A stretch of DNA of 64,000 bases from the NCBI RefSeq assembly GCF_014642175.1, contig NZ_BMIL01000003.1, forward strand, positions 124,001 through 188,000, read 5' to 3'. Each line of letters begins with the position of its first letter. Positions within the stretch are counted from its first letter, which is position 1. Of the stretch, positions 26,698 to 36,694 are shown piece after piece. This DNA comes from Pedobacter quisquiliarum (GTDB taxonomy: Bacteria > Bacteroidota > Bacteroidia > Sphingobacteriales > Sphingobacteriaceae). The notes under the pieces were generated by a model that saw only the letters and a list, made by a program, of their open reading frames with translations, ran no database searches and had not been told where the DNA came from. A program made the translations under genes and the position numbers.

Positions 26698-28830
26698 TTA
26701 ATCTTGTACCAGGGAGAAATCAATTTGTCGCTTGGACAAGTCTACCTTCTTAACCTTAACTTTAACTTCATCGCCTAGCTGATATACCTTCTTCTTGCGT
26801 TGACCAATAATGCAGTAGTTCTTTTCATCAAGAACATAGAAATCGTCTGCTATGTCCCTCAGGCGAATCATACCCTCACACTTATTCTCATTAAGTTCAA
26901 CGTACATGCCCCATTCCGTAACACCAGAGATGATGCCTGTGAATAGTTTACCAACATTTTCCTCCAGATATTCAACTTGTTTGTATTTGATTGAAGCACG
27001 CTCTGCATCAGCCGCACGTTTCTCCATGGCAGAGGAATGAGAGGATGCTTCTTCGTATTCATTTTCGTTGGCGGATTTTTCCTTATTTAAGTATGCCGCA
27101 AGAAGCCTGTGCACCATTACATCAGGATATCGTCTGATTGGCGAGGTGAAGTGCGTGTAATGATCAAAGGCTAAGCCGTAGTGACTGGTCTTCTTTGTTG
27201 TATAAACCGCCTTGGCCATGGAGCGTATTGCAAGTTGTGTCAGTACATTTTGTTCTTTTTTACCTTCCACATCTTCCATTAGATAATTTAGCGACTTTGC
27301 AATTTCCTTATCCGACTTCATGTTGATCTTATAACCAAAGCGGGCTGCGAACAAAGCGAAGTTGCCGAGATTCTCCAAATTAGGGGAGTCGTGAGAACGG
27401 TATACAAAAGTGTACTTCTGTTTGCCTTTACCTTTTTTCGCAGCAAACTCTGCTACTTTACGGTTGGCCAACAACATATAATCCTCAATAAGCTTATGGG
27501 CGTCTTTTCGTTCTTTAACGTAAACGCCAACAGGCTTGCCTTTCTCATCAAGCTGGAATTTAACTTCGGTACTTTCAAAGCTTATTGCACCATTTTTAAA
27601 CTTTCTATCGCGAAGGATGTAGGCAAGTTCATTCAGCTTCAAAAGCTCCTCGGCATAATCGCCAGCCTTGTTTTCAAGAACCTCCTGTGCCTCTTCGTAG
27701 CTAAAGCGTCTGTTTGAATGGATTACGGTTCTTCCAAACCACTCTGCTACCACGTTGGCTTCATTGTCCAATTCAAACACGGCTCCAAAACAAAGTTTGT
27801 CTTCATTCGGACGGAGCGAGCAAACGCCGTTGCTCAGGCGTTCCGGAAGCATGGGGATCACCCGATCAACCAGGTATACCGATGTTGCTCTGGAATAAGC
27901 CTCTTTATCTAATGCGGATCCTGGCGTTACATAGTGAGAAACGTCGGCAATGTGTATTCCGACCTCAAAGTTGCCATTGTCAAGCTTTTTAAATGATATC
28001 GCATCATCGAAATCTTTAGCATCCGCAGGGTCGATTGTAAATGTAACGGTGTCTCTGAAATCTTTGCGCCCTTTGATCTCCGCTTCAGTTACGGTCTCGG
28101 GGATTGCATTTGCCTCATTCTCCACCTCTTCCGGGAAGCTGAGTGGAAATCCGAATTGCGCAAGGATTGAATTCATTTCGGTATCGTTCTCACCTTGTTC
28201 ACCAAGAATATTGGTGATTTTACCGATCGGGTTCTTCGCACCTTCCGGCCAGTCTGTAATGGCCACCTGAACCTTCTGTCCGTTTTTGGCCTCATTAAGA
28301 TCGGTAAGGGGCACAAAGATGTCGTGGAGCATTTTACGATCGTCAACCATGACAAATGCAAAACGTTCTGAGATCTTGATGACCCCGATGAAATCGGTCT
28401 TGTAGCGTTCTATGATTTCAACAACTTCACCTTCGTTCTTACGACCGCTTTTTTTAGCGTAGATGTAAACTTTCACCTTGTCACCATGCAGCGCCGTATG
28501 GAGCTTTCTGGCGGAGACAAAAACATCCTTTTCCAGATCGTCGTCAGGAATTATAAATGCTGCACCATCGGCGGTCATATCTACCTTGCCGATGATAAAT
28601 GTCTTCAATTCCTTAAGTCGGAATTTACCCTTTTGAGGTTCCTCAAAAATTCCTTTGAGGGCGTGTTCTTCTAATATTTCGAGGATTGTTTCTTTCGATT
28701 CGATATCAACTAAGTTCAGTTTAGCAGAAACCTGTTTGTAGTTCAGGGCTTCATTCTTGTTTTTGGTAAAAACATCGCTAATCAGTTGAGTTAAAACTTG
28801 TTTTAACTGGTGTGATTTCTTTTTTGCCAT
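26698..28830 (-). CDS. rnr: Ribonuclease R
   Basis: 710 residues from the ATG at 28830 (MAKKKSHQLKQ). An earlier in-frame ATG at 28887 would run into the ABC gene end and is not needed. The N-terminal winged helix (VFTKNKNEALNYKQVSAKL) and cold-shock domains precede the RNB catalytic core with its aspartates (TIDPADAKDFDDAISF), then GVCSLRPNEDKLCF and HYTHFTSPIRRYPDVMVHRLL. A C-terminal S1 domain (GIISGVTEWGMYVEL) follows. It degrades structured RNA 3' to 5'. Confidence 0.95.
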   Translation of the reverse strand: MAKKKSHQLKQVLTQLISDVFTKNKNEALNYKQVSAKLNLVDIESKETILEILEEHALKGIFEEPQKGKFRLKELKTFIIGKVDMTADGAAFIIPDDDLEKDVFVSARKLHTALHGDKVKVYIYAKKSGRKNEGEVVEIIERYKTDFIGVIKISERFAFVMVDDRKMLHDIFVPLTDLNEAKNGQKVQVAITDWPEGAKNPIGKITNILGEQGENDTEMNSILAQFGFPLSFPEEVENEANAIPETVTEAEIKGRKDFRDTVTFTIDPADAKDFDDAISFKKLDNGNFEVGIHIADVSHYVTPGSALDKEAYSRATSVYLVDRVIPMLPERLSNGVCSLRPNEDKLCFGAVFELDNEANVVAEWFGRTVIHSNRRFSYEEAQEVLENKAGDYAEELLKLNELAYILRDRKFKNGAISFESTEVKFQLDEKGKPVGVYVKERKDAHKLIEDYMLLANRKVAEFAAKKGKGKQKYTFVYRSHDSPNLENLGNFALFAARFGYKINMKSDKEIAKSLNYLMEDVEGKKEQNVLTQLAIRSMAKAVYTTKKTSHYGLAFDHYTHFTSPIRRYPDVMVHRLLAAYLNKEKSANENEYEEASSHSSAMEKRAADAERASIKYKQVEYLEENVGKLFTGIISGVTEWGMYVELNENKCEGMIRLRDIADDFYVLDEKNYCIIGQRKKKVYQLGDEVKVKVKKVDLSKRQIDFSLVQD

Positions 28831-28840
28831 AGTAGTGTGT

Positions 28841-28860
28841 GTATTACCCGAAGGTAACAC
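28841..28860 (-). repeat. UUCG-capped hairpin in the rnr leader
   Basis: The minus strand forms an eight-pair stem (one G-U) closed by the very stable cUUCGg tetraloop, ten bases before the rnr ATG. No T-run follows, so it is more likely a leader hairpin or RNA-stability element than a terminator. Confidence 0.5.
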
Positions 28861-28886
28861 TTTGTTATGATTTACATGTCCAAACA

Positions 28887-30593
28887 CTACAAATTTGACC
28901 TTGTGCCGGGTATAGCGGCGATAAGGTTGCGGGTGTATAGTGCTTTTGGGTTATGGTATATTTCTTCTGGAAATCCCGCTTCTTCAATCTTTCCTTTATT
29001 CATAACAATCATTCTGTCGGAAATGTGTTTTACCACAGCAAGATCGTGTGAGATAAAGATATAGCTAAGGCCGAAATCCTGCTGCAGCTCCTTCAAAAGA
29101 TTTAGTACCTGCGCTTGCACAGACACATCCAGGGCAGATACAGATTCATCACAAATGATGAATTTAGGTTGCAATGCAAGCGCCCGTGCAATAACAATGC
29201 GCTGACGCTGCCCGCCTGAAAATTCGTGTGGATAACGGTTAAAGTGCTCAGGCTTTAGATCTACCCGCTCTAGCAGTTCTAGAACAATACGCTTCCGGGC
29301 ATTGTAGCTGCCATGTAGTTGATGTACCTCGAGCGGCTCTAATATGGCCTGACCAACTGTCACTTTGGGGTTTAGAGCAGAGTAGGGATCCTGAAATATG
29401 ATCTGGATATCCCTTCTTGCGCTCCGCAGCGCCGCTTTATTAAGCGATCGCAAATCTCTATTTTCGAACAGCAGCTGTCCCGATGTGGGTTCGACGAGCC
29501 TTAAGATGCTCCGGCCGAGCGTCGTTTTGCCACATCCAGATTCCCCTACAAGTCCTAAAGTTTCACCCGGATAGACATCGAACGAAATGTCACGCACAGC
29601 TTTGACATATTCTTTGGTTTTGCCAAACATACCATGCTTCACCGGAAACCATGTATTTAAGTTCTTGACTTCTAGAATTGGCTTCTGGCTATATAAGTGT
29701 GTTCTTCTGGACCTGATCTCAGCATGAGAATACTGCTCCAGTTTAAATGGGTCCGTTGCCTTATCAGTATTCAAGAAATCTGCAACAATCGGCAACTTCT
29801 TCGCAACCTTTTCCGGATTTGGCCTGCATGCAAGCAGACCTTTTGTATATGGATGTTGTGGGTTACTAAAAATGATTGCCGCGGTGCCTTGTTCTAGAAT
29901 GTCGCCCTTGTACATGACGGCCACGTCATCTGCAATGTCATGTATTACCGCAAGGTCGTGGGAAATAAAAATCATTGCCATTTGCCGCTCTTCTTTAATT
30001 CGAAGCAGCAATTCCAAAATCATCTTTTGAACGGTCACGTCCAGTGCGGTGGTCGGTTCATCTGCAATCAGCAGATCTGGGTTACAGCTTAAGGCCATTG
30101 CGATCATGACCCTTTGTTTCTGACCTCCTGATAGCTGATGTGGGTAGCTATCGTAAATATGCTCCGGTCTGGGGAGCTGCACCTCGCGGAATAGGGCAAT
30201 AGTACGCGCTTTAGCCTGTTCCTTAGTGGTTTTCTGGTGAAGTAAAATAGCCTCTTGGACCTGATTACCGCAGGTAAATACCGGATTTAGCGAGGTCATA
30301 GGTTCCTGAAAAATCATGGAGATTTTGTTGCCCCGGTATTCACTCATCTCATTGGACGATAGATCCAGCAGGTTAACCCCATTAAAGGCAATCTTACCAG
30401 TGATTTTGGCTATAGATTCATCCAACAGTCGCATGATAGAAAAGGAGGTTACCGACTTTCCAGAGCCCGATTCCCCAACAATACCGAGGACTTTGCCCTT
30501 TCTGATTTTTAAATTTACGTTCTTAACAGCGCTGACCAGGGATCTATCTTCCTGATTCAGAAACTGTACGTTTAGATTCTCTACGTTTACCAT
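28887..30593 (-). CDS. Peptide ABC transporter ATPase with two nucleotide-binding domains
   Basis: 568 residues made of two fused ABC ATPase domains of the Opp/Dpp family. Domain 1 has Walker [10 protein letters not shown], signature [12 protein letters not shown] and Walker [14 protein letters not shown]. Domain 2 has Walker [13 protein letters not shown], signature [12 protein letters not shown] and [12 protein letters not shown]. Each is followed by an oligopeptide/dipeptide C-terminal extension ([24 protein letters not shown]). It should power uptake or export through permeases encoded elsewhere; none is adjacent. Similar fusions are YejF and GsiA. Confidence 0.93.
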   Translation of the reverse strand: MVNVENLNVQFLNQEDRSLVSAVKNVNLKIRKGKVLGIVGESGSGKSVTSFSIMRLLDESIAKITGKIAFNGVNLLDLSSNEMSEYRGNKISMIFQEPMTSLNPVFTCGNQVQEAILLHQKTTKEQAKARTIALFREVQLPRPEHIYDSYPHQLSGGQKQRVMIAMALSCNPDLLIADEPTTALDVTVQKMILELLLRIKEERQMAMIFISHDLAVIHDIADDVAVMYKGDILEQGTAAIIFSNPQHPYTKGLLACRPNPEKVAKKLPIVADFLNTDKATDPFKLEQYSHAEIRSRRTHLYSQKPILEVKNLNTWFPVKHGMFGKTKEYVKAVRDISFDVYPGETLGLVGESGCGKTTLGRSILRLVEPTSGQLLFENRDLRSLNKAALRSARRDIQIIFQDPYSALNPKVTVGQAILEPLEVHQLHGSYNARKRIVLELLERVDLKPEHFNRYPHEFSGGQRQRIVIARALALQPKFIICDESVSALDVSVQAQVLNLLKELQQDFGLSYIFISHDLAVVKHISDRMIVMNKGKIEEAGFPEEIYHNPKALYTRNLIAAIPGTRSNL

Positions 30594-30643
30594 CAGTTTC
30601 CCAATATAGAAAATATAATGGTCACTAATTCGTTAGTTTCTGT

Positions 30644-30651
30644 TAATTTTG
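30644..30651 (+). promoter_or_regulatory. -7 promoter box (TAATTTTG) of the gene at 30656
   Basis: Exact TAnnTTTG match that ends four bases before the ATG at 30656, the same tight spacing as at mqnC. No clear -33 TTG is visible. Confidence 0.55.
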
Positions 30652-30655
30652 TGCC

Positions 30656-31966
30656 ATGGAGAGAGAGATTCTGGATACTAAACGCAAAGCCTTAAAGATT
30701 AATTTAAATCCTAATATTTACGGAACATTTGCAGAAATCGGAGCCGGACAAGAAGTTGCAAGAAATTTTTTTACCGCAGGTGCCGCTTCCGGAACTGTAG
30801 CTAAAACCATGTCGGCATACGACATGACATTCAGTGACGCCATTTATGGCGCAGAAACCTCAGGCAGGTATGTAAGCCAGTCGCGCTTGAGAAAAATGCT
30901 GCAGTATGAATTTGGATTGTTGCAACAGCGCTTGCTGGGTGCAAAATACGATTCAAGAACCTTCTTCGCATTCGCCAATACCGTTACCACCTTAAATTAT
31001 AACAAGTCGAATGATCCGCATGGCTGGGTAGGTATTCAATTCCAGTCTCAACCTGGTGGTGAGGCAAACGAAATATTTTTCCACGTCCGTTTGCTTGACA
31101 CCGATGCTGCATTGCAGCAAAATGTACTTGGGATCATTGGTGTTAATCTGGTTTACGCAGCTTACTTCTACAATCAGGATCCTAAAACCATGATCGAATC
31201 TCTTGCAGATAACCTTACTATAGGATCTGTAGAAATCGACCTGATTTCGGTTAAGGGACCTGCTTTCAAGGGCATCAATAATATGCTTCTGAATCTCTAC
31301 CTGATTGTAAAGGATTTTTCAAGCGCCGCTATTTTTGACGCCGCTGGAAGTCCAGTACTTCCTAAAGATCTTCTTTATAAAAAAGACATTATGATCCTGC
31401 GCACCAAATATGCGCAAAAGTCGCTACCAAACTTCAGCATGTTAAATAAGGCTGTGGACCAGTTTAAACGTACCGAAAATGTATGTGAGGAAAACCTGAG
31501 TGTGTTAATTGAGGTGCTGTTATCCAATGTGTTAACGCCAGAGGCTGCTAACACCGAGATCGACCTGCAGGCCATTGCCGCGCGGGCTGAGGAGATGTGC
31601 AAAACTGGAAATATGGTCATAGTGTCGAACTTTGCCAGACACAACAAACTTGCGAAATATCTTGACCGTTGCAAGCCTAAGAGCGTAGGTATCTCAACAA
31701 ACATCAATAACCTGAAATTTGTATTCAACTCCAATAATTTCGGCGAGAACTATACGAGTATGTTATTGAGTTATGTGAGTGACATGTTTAGCAAAAATGT
31801 GAAGCTCTTTGCTTACCCGTTCCTTGAAAAGAAGACCAGCAAAGTAATCACCAGTGCGAATATGCCGGTTACGCCAGATGCAAAACCCTTATTTGACTTC
31901 CTGATCATCAATGGCTACATAACCGATATTAAAGATTACAGTGATGAGGATGTACGCACGGCCTAG
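30656..31966 (+). CDS. Conserved protein of unknown function
   Basis: 436 residues, soluble, with no signal peptide or membrane helix. Distinctive segments are INLNPNIYGTFAEIGAGQEV near the start, FFTAGAASGTVAKTMSAYDM, ANTVTTLNYNKSNDPHGWVG and CKTGNMVIVSNFARHNKLAKY. The conserved look (few low-complexity stretches, clean codon use, its own promoter) suggests a housekeeping role in Bacteroidota, but I do not recognise a characterised family. It ends in a four-base overlap with the convergent acetyltransferase gene. Confidence 0.75.
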   Translation: MEREILDTKRKALKINLNPNIYGTFAEIGAGQEVARNFFTAGAASGTVAKTMSAYDMTFSDAIYGAETSGRYVSQSRLRKMLQYEFGLLQQRLLGAKYDSRTFFAFANTVTTLNYNKSNDPHGWVGIQFQSQPGGEANEIFFHVRLLDTDAALQQNVLGIIGVNLVYAAYFYNQDPKTMIESLADNLTIGSVEIDLISVKGPAFKGINNMLLNLYLIVKDFSSAAIFDAAGSPVLPKDLLYKKDIMILRTKYAQKSLPNFSMLNKAVDQFKRTENVCEENLSVLIEVLLSNVLTPEAANTEIDLQAIAARAEEMCKTGNMVIVSNFARHNKLAKYLDRCKPKSVGISTNINNLKFVFNSNNFGENYTSMLLSYVSDMFSKNVKLFAYPFLEKKTSKVITSANMPVTPDAKPLFDFLIINGYITDIKDYSDEDVRTA

Positions 31967-32421
31967 GTCGCGCTGCTATTCGGATCAATATTGTAAATGT
32001 CACGATTAACGACAGCCATGAAGTTTTCAGGTTTGTCTATGGCTTTAAAGCCGAATTTTTCATAAAGGCCATGTGCATCGCTGGTGGATAACATGTACCG
32101 CCTTAAACCTTGAAGGTCTTTGTGAAATAACATCAGCGACATGAGCTTTCTCATAAGGCCTTTGCCTTGGTATTCAGGTAGTACGTAGACATCCGCGAGG
32201 TAACCGAAAGTTGCCCGATCAGTAATCCACCGTGCAAAGCCAACTTGCACGGTGTCTTTGTGAATTCCGAAACATAGGGAATGTTCCATAGCGCGTTTTA
32301 CGGTGTCCAGTGGAATTCCGGCTGCCCAATACGACCCATTTGATAGGTAATCATGAATCGCCAGTGCGTCAAGTTTATTGACATCATCTGAAAATATAAA
32401 TCCGTCTTCTGCGATCTCCAT
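31963..32421 (-). CDS. GNAT family N-acetyltransferase
   Basis: 152 residues. The acetyl-CoA binding segment is VYVLPEYQGKGLMRKLMSLML, followed by STSDAHGLYEKFGFKAI, a C-terminal pattern of small GNAT enzymes. It lies 17 bases after the YajQ gene on the same strand. Substrate unknown. Confidence 0.87.
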   Translation of the reverse strand: MEIAEDGFIFSDDVNKLDALAIHDYLSNGSYWAAGIPLDTVKRAMEHSLCFGIHKDTVQVGFARWITDRATFGYLADVYVLPEYQGKGLMRKLMSLMLFHKDLQGLRRYMLSTSDAHGLYEKFGFKAIDKPENFMAVVNRDIYNIDPNSSAT

Positions 32422-32438
32422 GTCCTTTAATCTGCTGG

Positions 32439-32930
32439 TTAGTTTCGCATGTTAATGAATTGTAGGGGCTGACCGAAATCTTCCTGCCTGCATAACGCAA
32501 TAACGGCCTGCAGGTCATCAATATTCTTGCCTTGCACGCGAACCTGATCATCCATAATAGAGCCTTGAACTTTAAGACCACTGCTCTTAATTTTAGCAAC
32601 AATCTTCTTTGCAATTTCCTTGTCTAAACCTTCCTTAATGGTGATCTCCTTACGGATCATATTTCCTGATGCATATTGTTCTTTACCAAAGTCAAGACTT
32701 GCAGCATCAAGATTCTGTTTGATCATTTTAGATATGATCGTGTCCTGAATGGCCTTAAGCTTCATATCATCTTCGGTTACGATGGTAATCACATTCGTTT
32801 TTTTATCGTGGTCAATGGTACTCTTTGAAGCACTGAAGTCATAACGATTCAAGATTTCCTTTTTCGCATTGTTCATTGCGTTATCAAAAGTCTGGCCGTC
32901 TACTTTACTTACAATATCGAAACTGGGCAT
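32439..32930 (-). CDS. YajQ family nucleotide-binding protein
   Basis: 163 residues, full family length. The sequence MPSFDIVSKVDGQTFDNAMNN opens the first of two ferredoxin-like domains; KEITIKEGLDKEIAKKIVAKIK and QVRVQGKNIDDLQAVIALCR close the second. Xanthomonas members bind cyclic di-GMP, and others bind nucleotides or tRNA, so the ligand here is open. Cytoplasmic. Confidence 0.92.
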   Translation of the reverse strand: MPSFDIVSKVDGQTFDNAMNNAKKEILNRYDFSASKSTIDHDKKTNVITIVTEDDMKLKAIQDTIISKMIKQNLDAASLDFGKEQYASGNMIRKEITIKEGLDKEIAKKIVAKIKSSGLKVQGSIMDDQVRVQGKNIDDLQAVIALCRQEDFGQPLQFINMRN

Positions 32931-33010
32931 GATTATAGCTTTTAAATGAAAATAATATTAGATTTAGTAAAATTCTTTGTTGTATTACAAAGCAACGAAA
33001 AATAACTTGA

Positions 33011-33039
33011 GTATTAAATGCACCAGTTTAATTTAATAC
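33011..33039 (+). repeat. 9-bp inverted repeat upstream of the lysine-rich protein gene
   Basis: GTATTAAAT (33011-33019) and ATTTAATAC (33031-33039) are perfect complements with an 11-base spacer, 39 bases before the ATG at 33079. Operator-like in form; it sits in the gap between divergent genes. Confidence 0.4.
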
Positions 33040-33078
33040 AGTCTCAAACCCAAGATCCCCAAACATTCCTTCATCATT

Positions 33079-33651
33079 ATGAAAGCAAAAAAACAAGATA
33101 ATTCCAGGAAAGTAGCCAAGAAGACAGAAAAGAAAGCGTTAGAACAAAGCCTCGCAGCAAAGTTGTTTGAAGCCGTAAAAAGCTTGGGGCATGATGCAGA
33201 GCAGATTGGTGAAGACCTTATTCTCGTGAGTAAGTTTGTTGCCAAGAAGATATCAAAGCGTGTGAAGTCTGGTAAGCAAGAAGAGGTGAAAGGGGCAAAA
33301 AAGCAGGCAAAGAAGGCCTCCATTAGTAAGCCTGATGAAGCCAGTGCTGAAGCATTGCCGTCGGTAAGTCCTGAACCAACACCCACCATAGACACGGCAG
33401 CTAAGCGTAAAAGCAAAGCAGCCGGTACCCCGAAAAGGGCTGAATCCGTGTTGAAGAAAGTGGCTGCTAAGCCGAAAGCAACAGTAACCAGCGTAAAGGT
33501 GAACGTAGATCCTTTTATTGAGCAACCTGAAGATGTAGAATCAACCAAAGAGGAGCATACGCCTGAACCAGTTGTCAAACCGGTGAAAAGTACCAGGTCG
33601 GCTCCAAAGAAGGCTAAACCTGCAGCAGACGACAAAAAGCATATCAACTAA
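33079..33651 (+). CDS. Lysine/alanine/proline-rich basic protein
   Basis: 190 residues. A central, more ordered segment (LAAKLFEAVKSLGHDAEQIGEDLILVSKFVAKKISKRV) is flanked by highly basic low-complexity arms with KKA, KPA and SAPKKAKPAADDKK motifs. The composition resembles bacterial histone-H1-like or nucleoid-associated proteins, but no family motif can be named. A long open frame on the opposite strand is a by-product of this composition. Confidence 0.65.
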   Translation: MKAKKQDNSRKVAKKTEKKALEQSLAAKLFEAVKSLGHDAEQIGEDLILVSKFVAKKISKRVKSGKQEEVKGAKKQAKKASISKPDEASAEALPSVSPEPTPTIDTAAKRKSKAAGTPKRAESVLKKVAAKPKATVTSVKVNVDPFIEQPEDVESTKEEHTPEPVVKPVKSTRSAPKKAKPAADDKKHIN

Positions 33652-33746
33652 CGACTACGCCACCTAACATAAAGTTAATATTGTTTTAACATTAGAATAG
33701 GGAGTTTTGTTATCTAGGGTATACTTGAGTGATTTAAAAGCGTGAT

Positions 33747-35804
33747 ATGAATAAAAGGAAAGTTCCTTTTTTAAATAGGGAAATTAGTTGGTTATATTTT
33801 AATGAACGTGTATTACAAGAGGCAGCCGATGAAACTGTACCACTGATTGAACGAATAAAATTCCTATCCATATTTTCTTCCAATCTTGAAGAGTTCTATC
33901 GCGTCCGGGTAGCGACCATGTCGCGATTATCCAATCTTAATGAGCGAGCCAAAGCGCTTTTAGGCTTCAATCCAAAGAAGGTACTCAATGAGATCAAAAA
34001 CATTGTTGTTAAGCAAGAGCGTAAATTTGAGGAACTATTTCAGGAGACCCTTATAAATGGATTAGCAAAAAACAGGATCTTCATACTCAACGATTCCCAG
34101 TTAAACGTTTCCAGAGGCAATTTTGTAAGAAATCACTTTCAGGAGAAAATCCTTTCTAACCTGGTGCCCATCATTATTGATCTTGATCAACCATTTCCTG
34201 AACTTAAGGACCGGTCTTTATACTTCTTTGTGCGCATGATCAAGACCGGCCCAAAGGTGACAGAGAAGTTTGCGCTGATTCAAATCCCCAGCATCCTGCC
34301 CAGGTTCTTGGTGCTTCCAGAAACAAACGACCTGAAGTTCATTATTCTGGTTGAAGACATTATAAAGTACTGTCTGAATGATATCTTCTACATCTTCAGC
34401 TACAATGAGCTGGAAGCCTATACCATCCAGGTTACGAGAGACGCAGAACTAGACATTGATAAACGCGTTAGCGATAAATTTATTGATGAGCTAAAAGCGA
34501 GCCTGGATAAACGAAAGAAGGGCAAGTTGATCCGCTTGCTATATGATACCGCAATGCCTTTCGACATGTTATCAATTCTGGTGTCAAAGATGAAATTGGA
34601 TGCTGAAGGTCTCATACCTGGAAACCGGTATCATCGTTTTGGCGACTTTATAAAATTCCCTAATGTAGGGCCAAGTGCTTTAGAATATCCTTCAGCAACG
34701 CCCTTGAAGGTTAAGGGGCTTCATCCTACCGAAAGCATCATCAACAAGCTGGCGGAGCGGGATTATCTGATAAATCTCCCATATCAGTCGTATGACTACA
34801 TTATTCTGTTCCTTCGAGAGGCGGCAATAGACCCTAAAGTAACGGAGATTCACATCACCCTATATCGCCTGGCGGAAAACTCCAAGGTGATTAATGCCCT
34901 GATAAATGCGGCTAAGAACGGGAAGAAAGTGCATTGCCTGGTTGAGTTGAAAGCACGTTTTGATGAACAGGCAAATATTTTCTGGTCCGGGAGGTTGCTT
35001 GAAGAAGGCGTGAACGTTAATTACGGGCTTACCGACTATAAAGTGCACTCCAAGATATGCCTGATTAAAAGAATGGAAAAGGGGAGGCCTGTGTATTACG
35101 CCAACCTGGCCACAGGGAACTTCAACGAGAAAACGGCAAGAATTTACTGTGACCACAGCATATTCACCTCCAAGAAGGAAATCACGAAGGACTTGCTTAA
35201 ACTATTTACAGCTTTAAACAAGAAAACCATTGCCAAGGGCTTCAAACACCTGATCGTTTCACCCCTGGAAAGCAGATCCAAATTCTACCAGCTCATAGAT
35301 CGGGAAATACGCATCGCTAAAACCGGAAAACCTGCTTACCTGATTTTTAAGGTCAACAGTCTTGCCGACGAAGGCATTGTAGAAAAACTCTATGAAGCCA
35401 GTAACGCTGGGGTGAAGATAAAGATGATTGTTCGTGGTATATGTTGCCTGATTCCGGGTGTAAAAGGCTACAGCGAGAACATCTCGGTTATCAGTATCGT
35501 AGATAAATTTCTGGAGCATGCCAGAGTTTTCATTTATGGTAACCAGGGTAATGAGGAAATGTATCTGTCCTCGGCAGACTTAATGACCCGTAACTTTGAG
35601 CACCGGGTAGAAGTTGGATTTCCGGTGCTCGATAGAGACGTCAGGAAAGAAATTCGTGACATCATCGACTTCCAGCTTCAGGATAATGTAAAGGCGCGTG
35701 ACATCACGAAACTAAATAACAATAAGTACCATAAAAACCGCTCTGCCATTAAGGTTAGAGCACAGGTGCAAACATACAATTACTTGAAAAACAAGCATCA
35801 ATAA
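33747..35804 (+). CDS. ppk1: Polyphosphate kinase 1
   Basis: 685 residues, normal PPK1 length. The N-terminal domain begins with FLNREISWLYFNERVLQEA. The autophosphorylated histidine is H434 in YKVHSKICLI, with the ATP-site residues in ELKARFDEQANIFW and NFNEKTARIYCDHSIFT and the second PLD-like site near DLMTRNFEHRVEVGFP. It makes polyphosphate from ATP reversibly at the membrane. The ppx gene follows after two bases. Confidence 0.96.
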   Translation: MNKRKVPFLNREISWLYFNERVLQEAADETVPLIERIKFLSIFSSNLEEFYRVRVATMSRLSNLNERAKALLGFNPKKVLNEIKNIVVKQERKFEELFQETLINGLAKNRIFILNDSQLNVSRGNFVRNHFQEKILSNLVPIIIDLDQPFPELKDRSLYFFVRMIKTGPKVTEKFALIQIPSILPRFLVLPETNDLKFIILVEDIIKYCLNDIFYIFSYNELEAYTIQVTRDAELDIDKRVSDKFIDELKASLDKRKKGKLIRLLYDTAMPFDMLSILVSKMKLDAEGLIPGNRYHRFGDFIKFPNVGPSALEYPSATPLKVKGLHPTESIINKLAERDYLINLPYQSYDYIILFLREAAIDPKVTEIHITLYRLAENSKVINALINAAKNGKKVHCLVELKARFDEQANIFWSGRLLEEGVNVNYGLTDYKVHSKICLIKRMEKGRPVYYANLATGNFNEKTARIYCDHSIFTSKKEITKDLLKLFTALNKKTIAKGFKHLIVSPLESRSKFYQLIDREIRIAKTGKPAYLIFKVNSLADEGIVEKLYEASNAGVKIKMIVRGICCLIPGVKGYSENISVISIVDKFLEHARVFIYGNQGNEEMYLSSADLMTRNFEHRVEVGFPVLDRDVRKEIRDIIDFQLQDNVKARDITKLNNNKYHKNRSAIKVRAQVQTYNYLKNKHQ

Positions 35805-35806
35805 TC

Positions 35807-36694
35807 ATGTTGAGATACGCTGCTATAGATATTGGCTCCAATGCGGTGCGTTTGCTTATTGCCGACATTACCCTTGGAAACCAACGTTATGAATTTAAGA
35901 AAAACACCCTTATTCGTGTACCATTGCGATTGGGTGATGACGCTTTTTTAAACCAGGAAATCTCTGAAAGGAAGATCGATGATGTGGTGAAAACCATGAC
36001 TGCCTTTAAGAATCTAATGGACGTGTACCAGGTTACCCACTATATCGCTTGTGCAACTTCAGCAATGCGCGAAGCACAAAACGGAAAGGAAATTGTAAAA
36101 CTTATCAAACGTAAAGCGAACATTAACCTGGAAATTATCGAAGGACATCGCGAAGCGAGCATCATTGCTGCGAATCACATCGAGGAAACGCTGGATGAAA
36201 ACAGGGGCTACCTGTACATCGATGTAGGTGGTGGAAGTACCGAGCTTACCGTTTTCATCAATAGGAAAATGGTCGCATCAAAATCTTTCAATATTGGTAC
36301 CATCCGGATTCTGGATAACCAGGACAAACCTGAAACCTGGGAGGAAATGAAGGAATGGGTGAAGGTTCATACCAAAAACTACAAGAACCTCGCTGCGATC
36401 GGAACAGGTGGGAACATCAACAAGCTCTTTAGGATGTCTGACGAAAAAGATGGGCACCCATTGTCTTTTACGAAGCTGAAACACCTGTATAACGATTTGA
36501 ATAGTTATTCAATGAAAGAACGGATCAGTGTATTTAAGTTAAATGCAGACCGTGCCGACGTAATTATCCCTGCTTCTGAAATATATCTCACCCTAATGAA
36601 ATGGACAGGCATTAAACAGATCTATGTACCTAGGGTTGGAATGGTAGATGGAATCATAAACTTATTGATGGAAGAAAACCTGCCTAAAATATAA
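35807..36694 (+). CDS. ppx: Ppx/GppA family phosphatase (exopolyphosphatase)
   Basis: 295 residues, the short two-lobe form without the C-terminal HD region of E. coli Ppx. Actin-like phosphate loops are visible: AIDIGSNAVRLLIADI at the start, IACATSAMREAQNG, LYIDVGGGSTELTVF and AAIGTGGNINKLF. It should shorten polyphosphate or hydrolyse pppGpp. It overlaps by 11 bases the convergent phosphopantetheinyl transferase gene. The ppk1-ppx pair balances polyphosphate levels. Confidence 0.9.
   Translation: MLRYAAIDIGSNAVRLLIADITLGNQRYEFKKNTLIRVPLRLGDDAFLNQEISERKIDDVVKTMTAFKNLMDVYQVTHYIACATSAMREAQNGKEIVKLIKRKANINLEIIEGHREASIIAANHIEETLDENRGYLYIDVGGGSTELTVFINRKMVASKSFNIGTIRILDNQDKPETWEEMKEWVKVHTKNYKNLAAIGTGGNINKLFRMSDEKDGHPLSFTKLKHLYNDLNSYSMKERISVFKLNADRADVIIPASEIYLTLMKWTGIKQIYVPRVGMVDGIINLLMEENLPKI

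Noticed and set aside
33033..33647. A 204-codon open frame on the minus strand opposite the lysine-rich protein gene
   Set aside because: Its Ser/Phe/Leu-rich sequence is the mirror of Lys/Ala codons on the other strand. It has no domain, and the + strand frame has sensible starts and structure.
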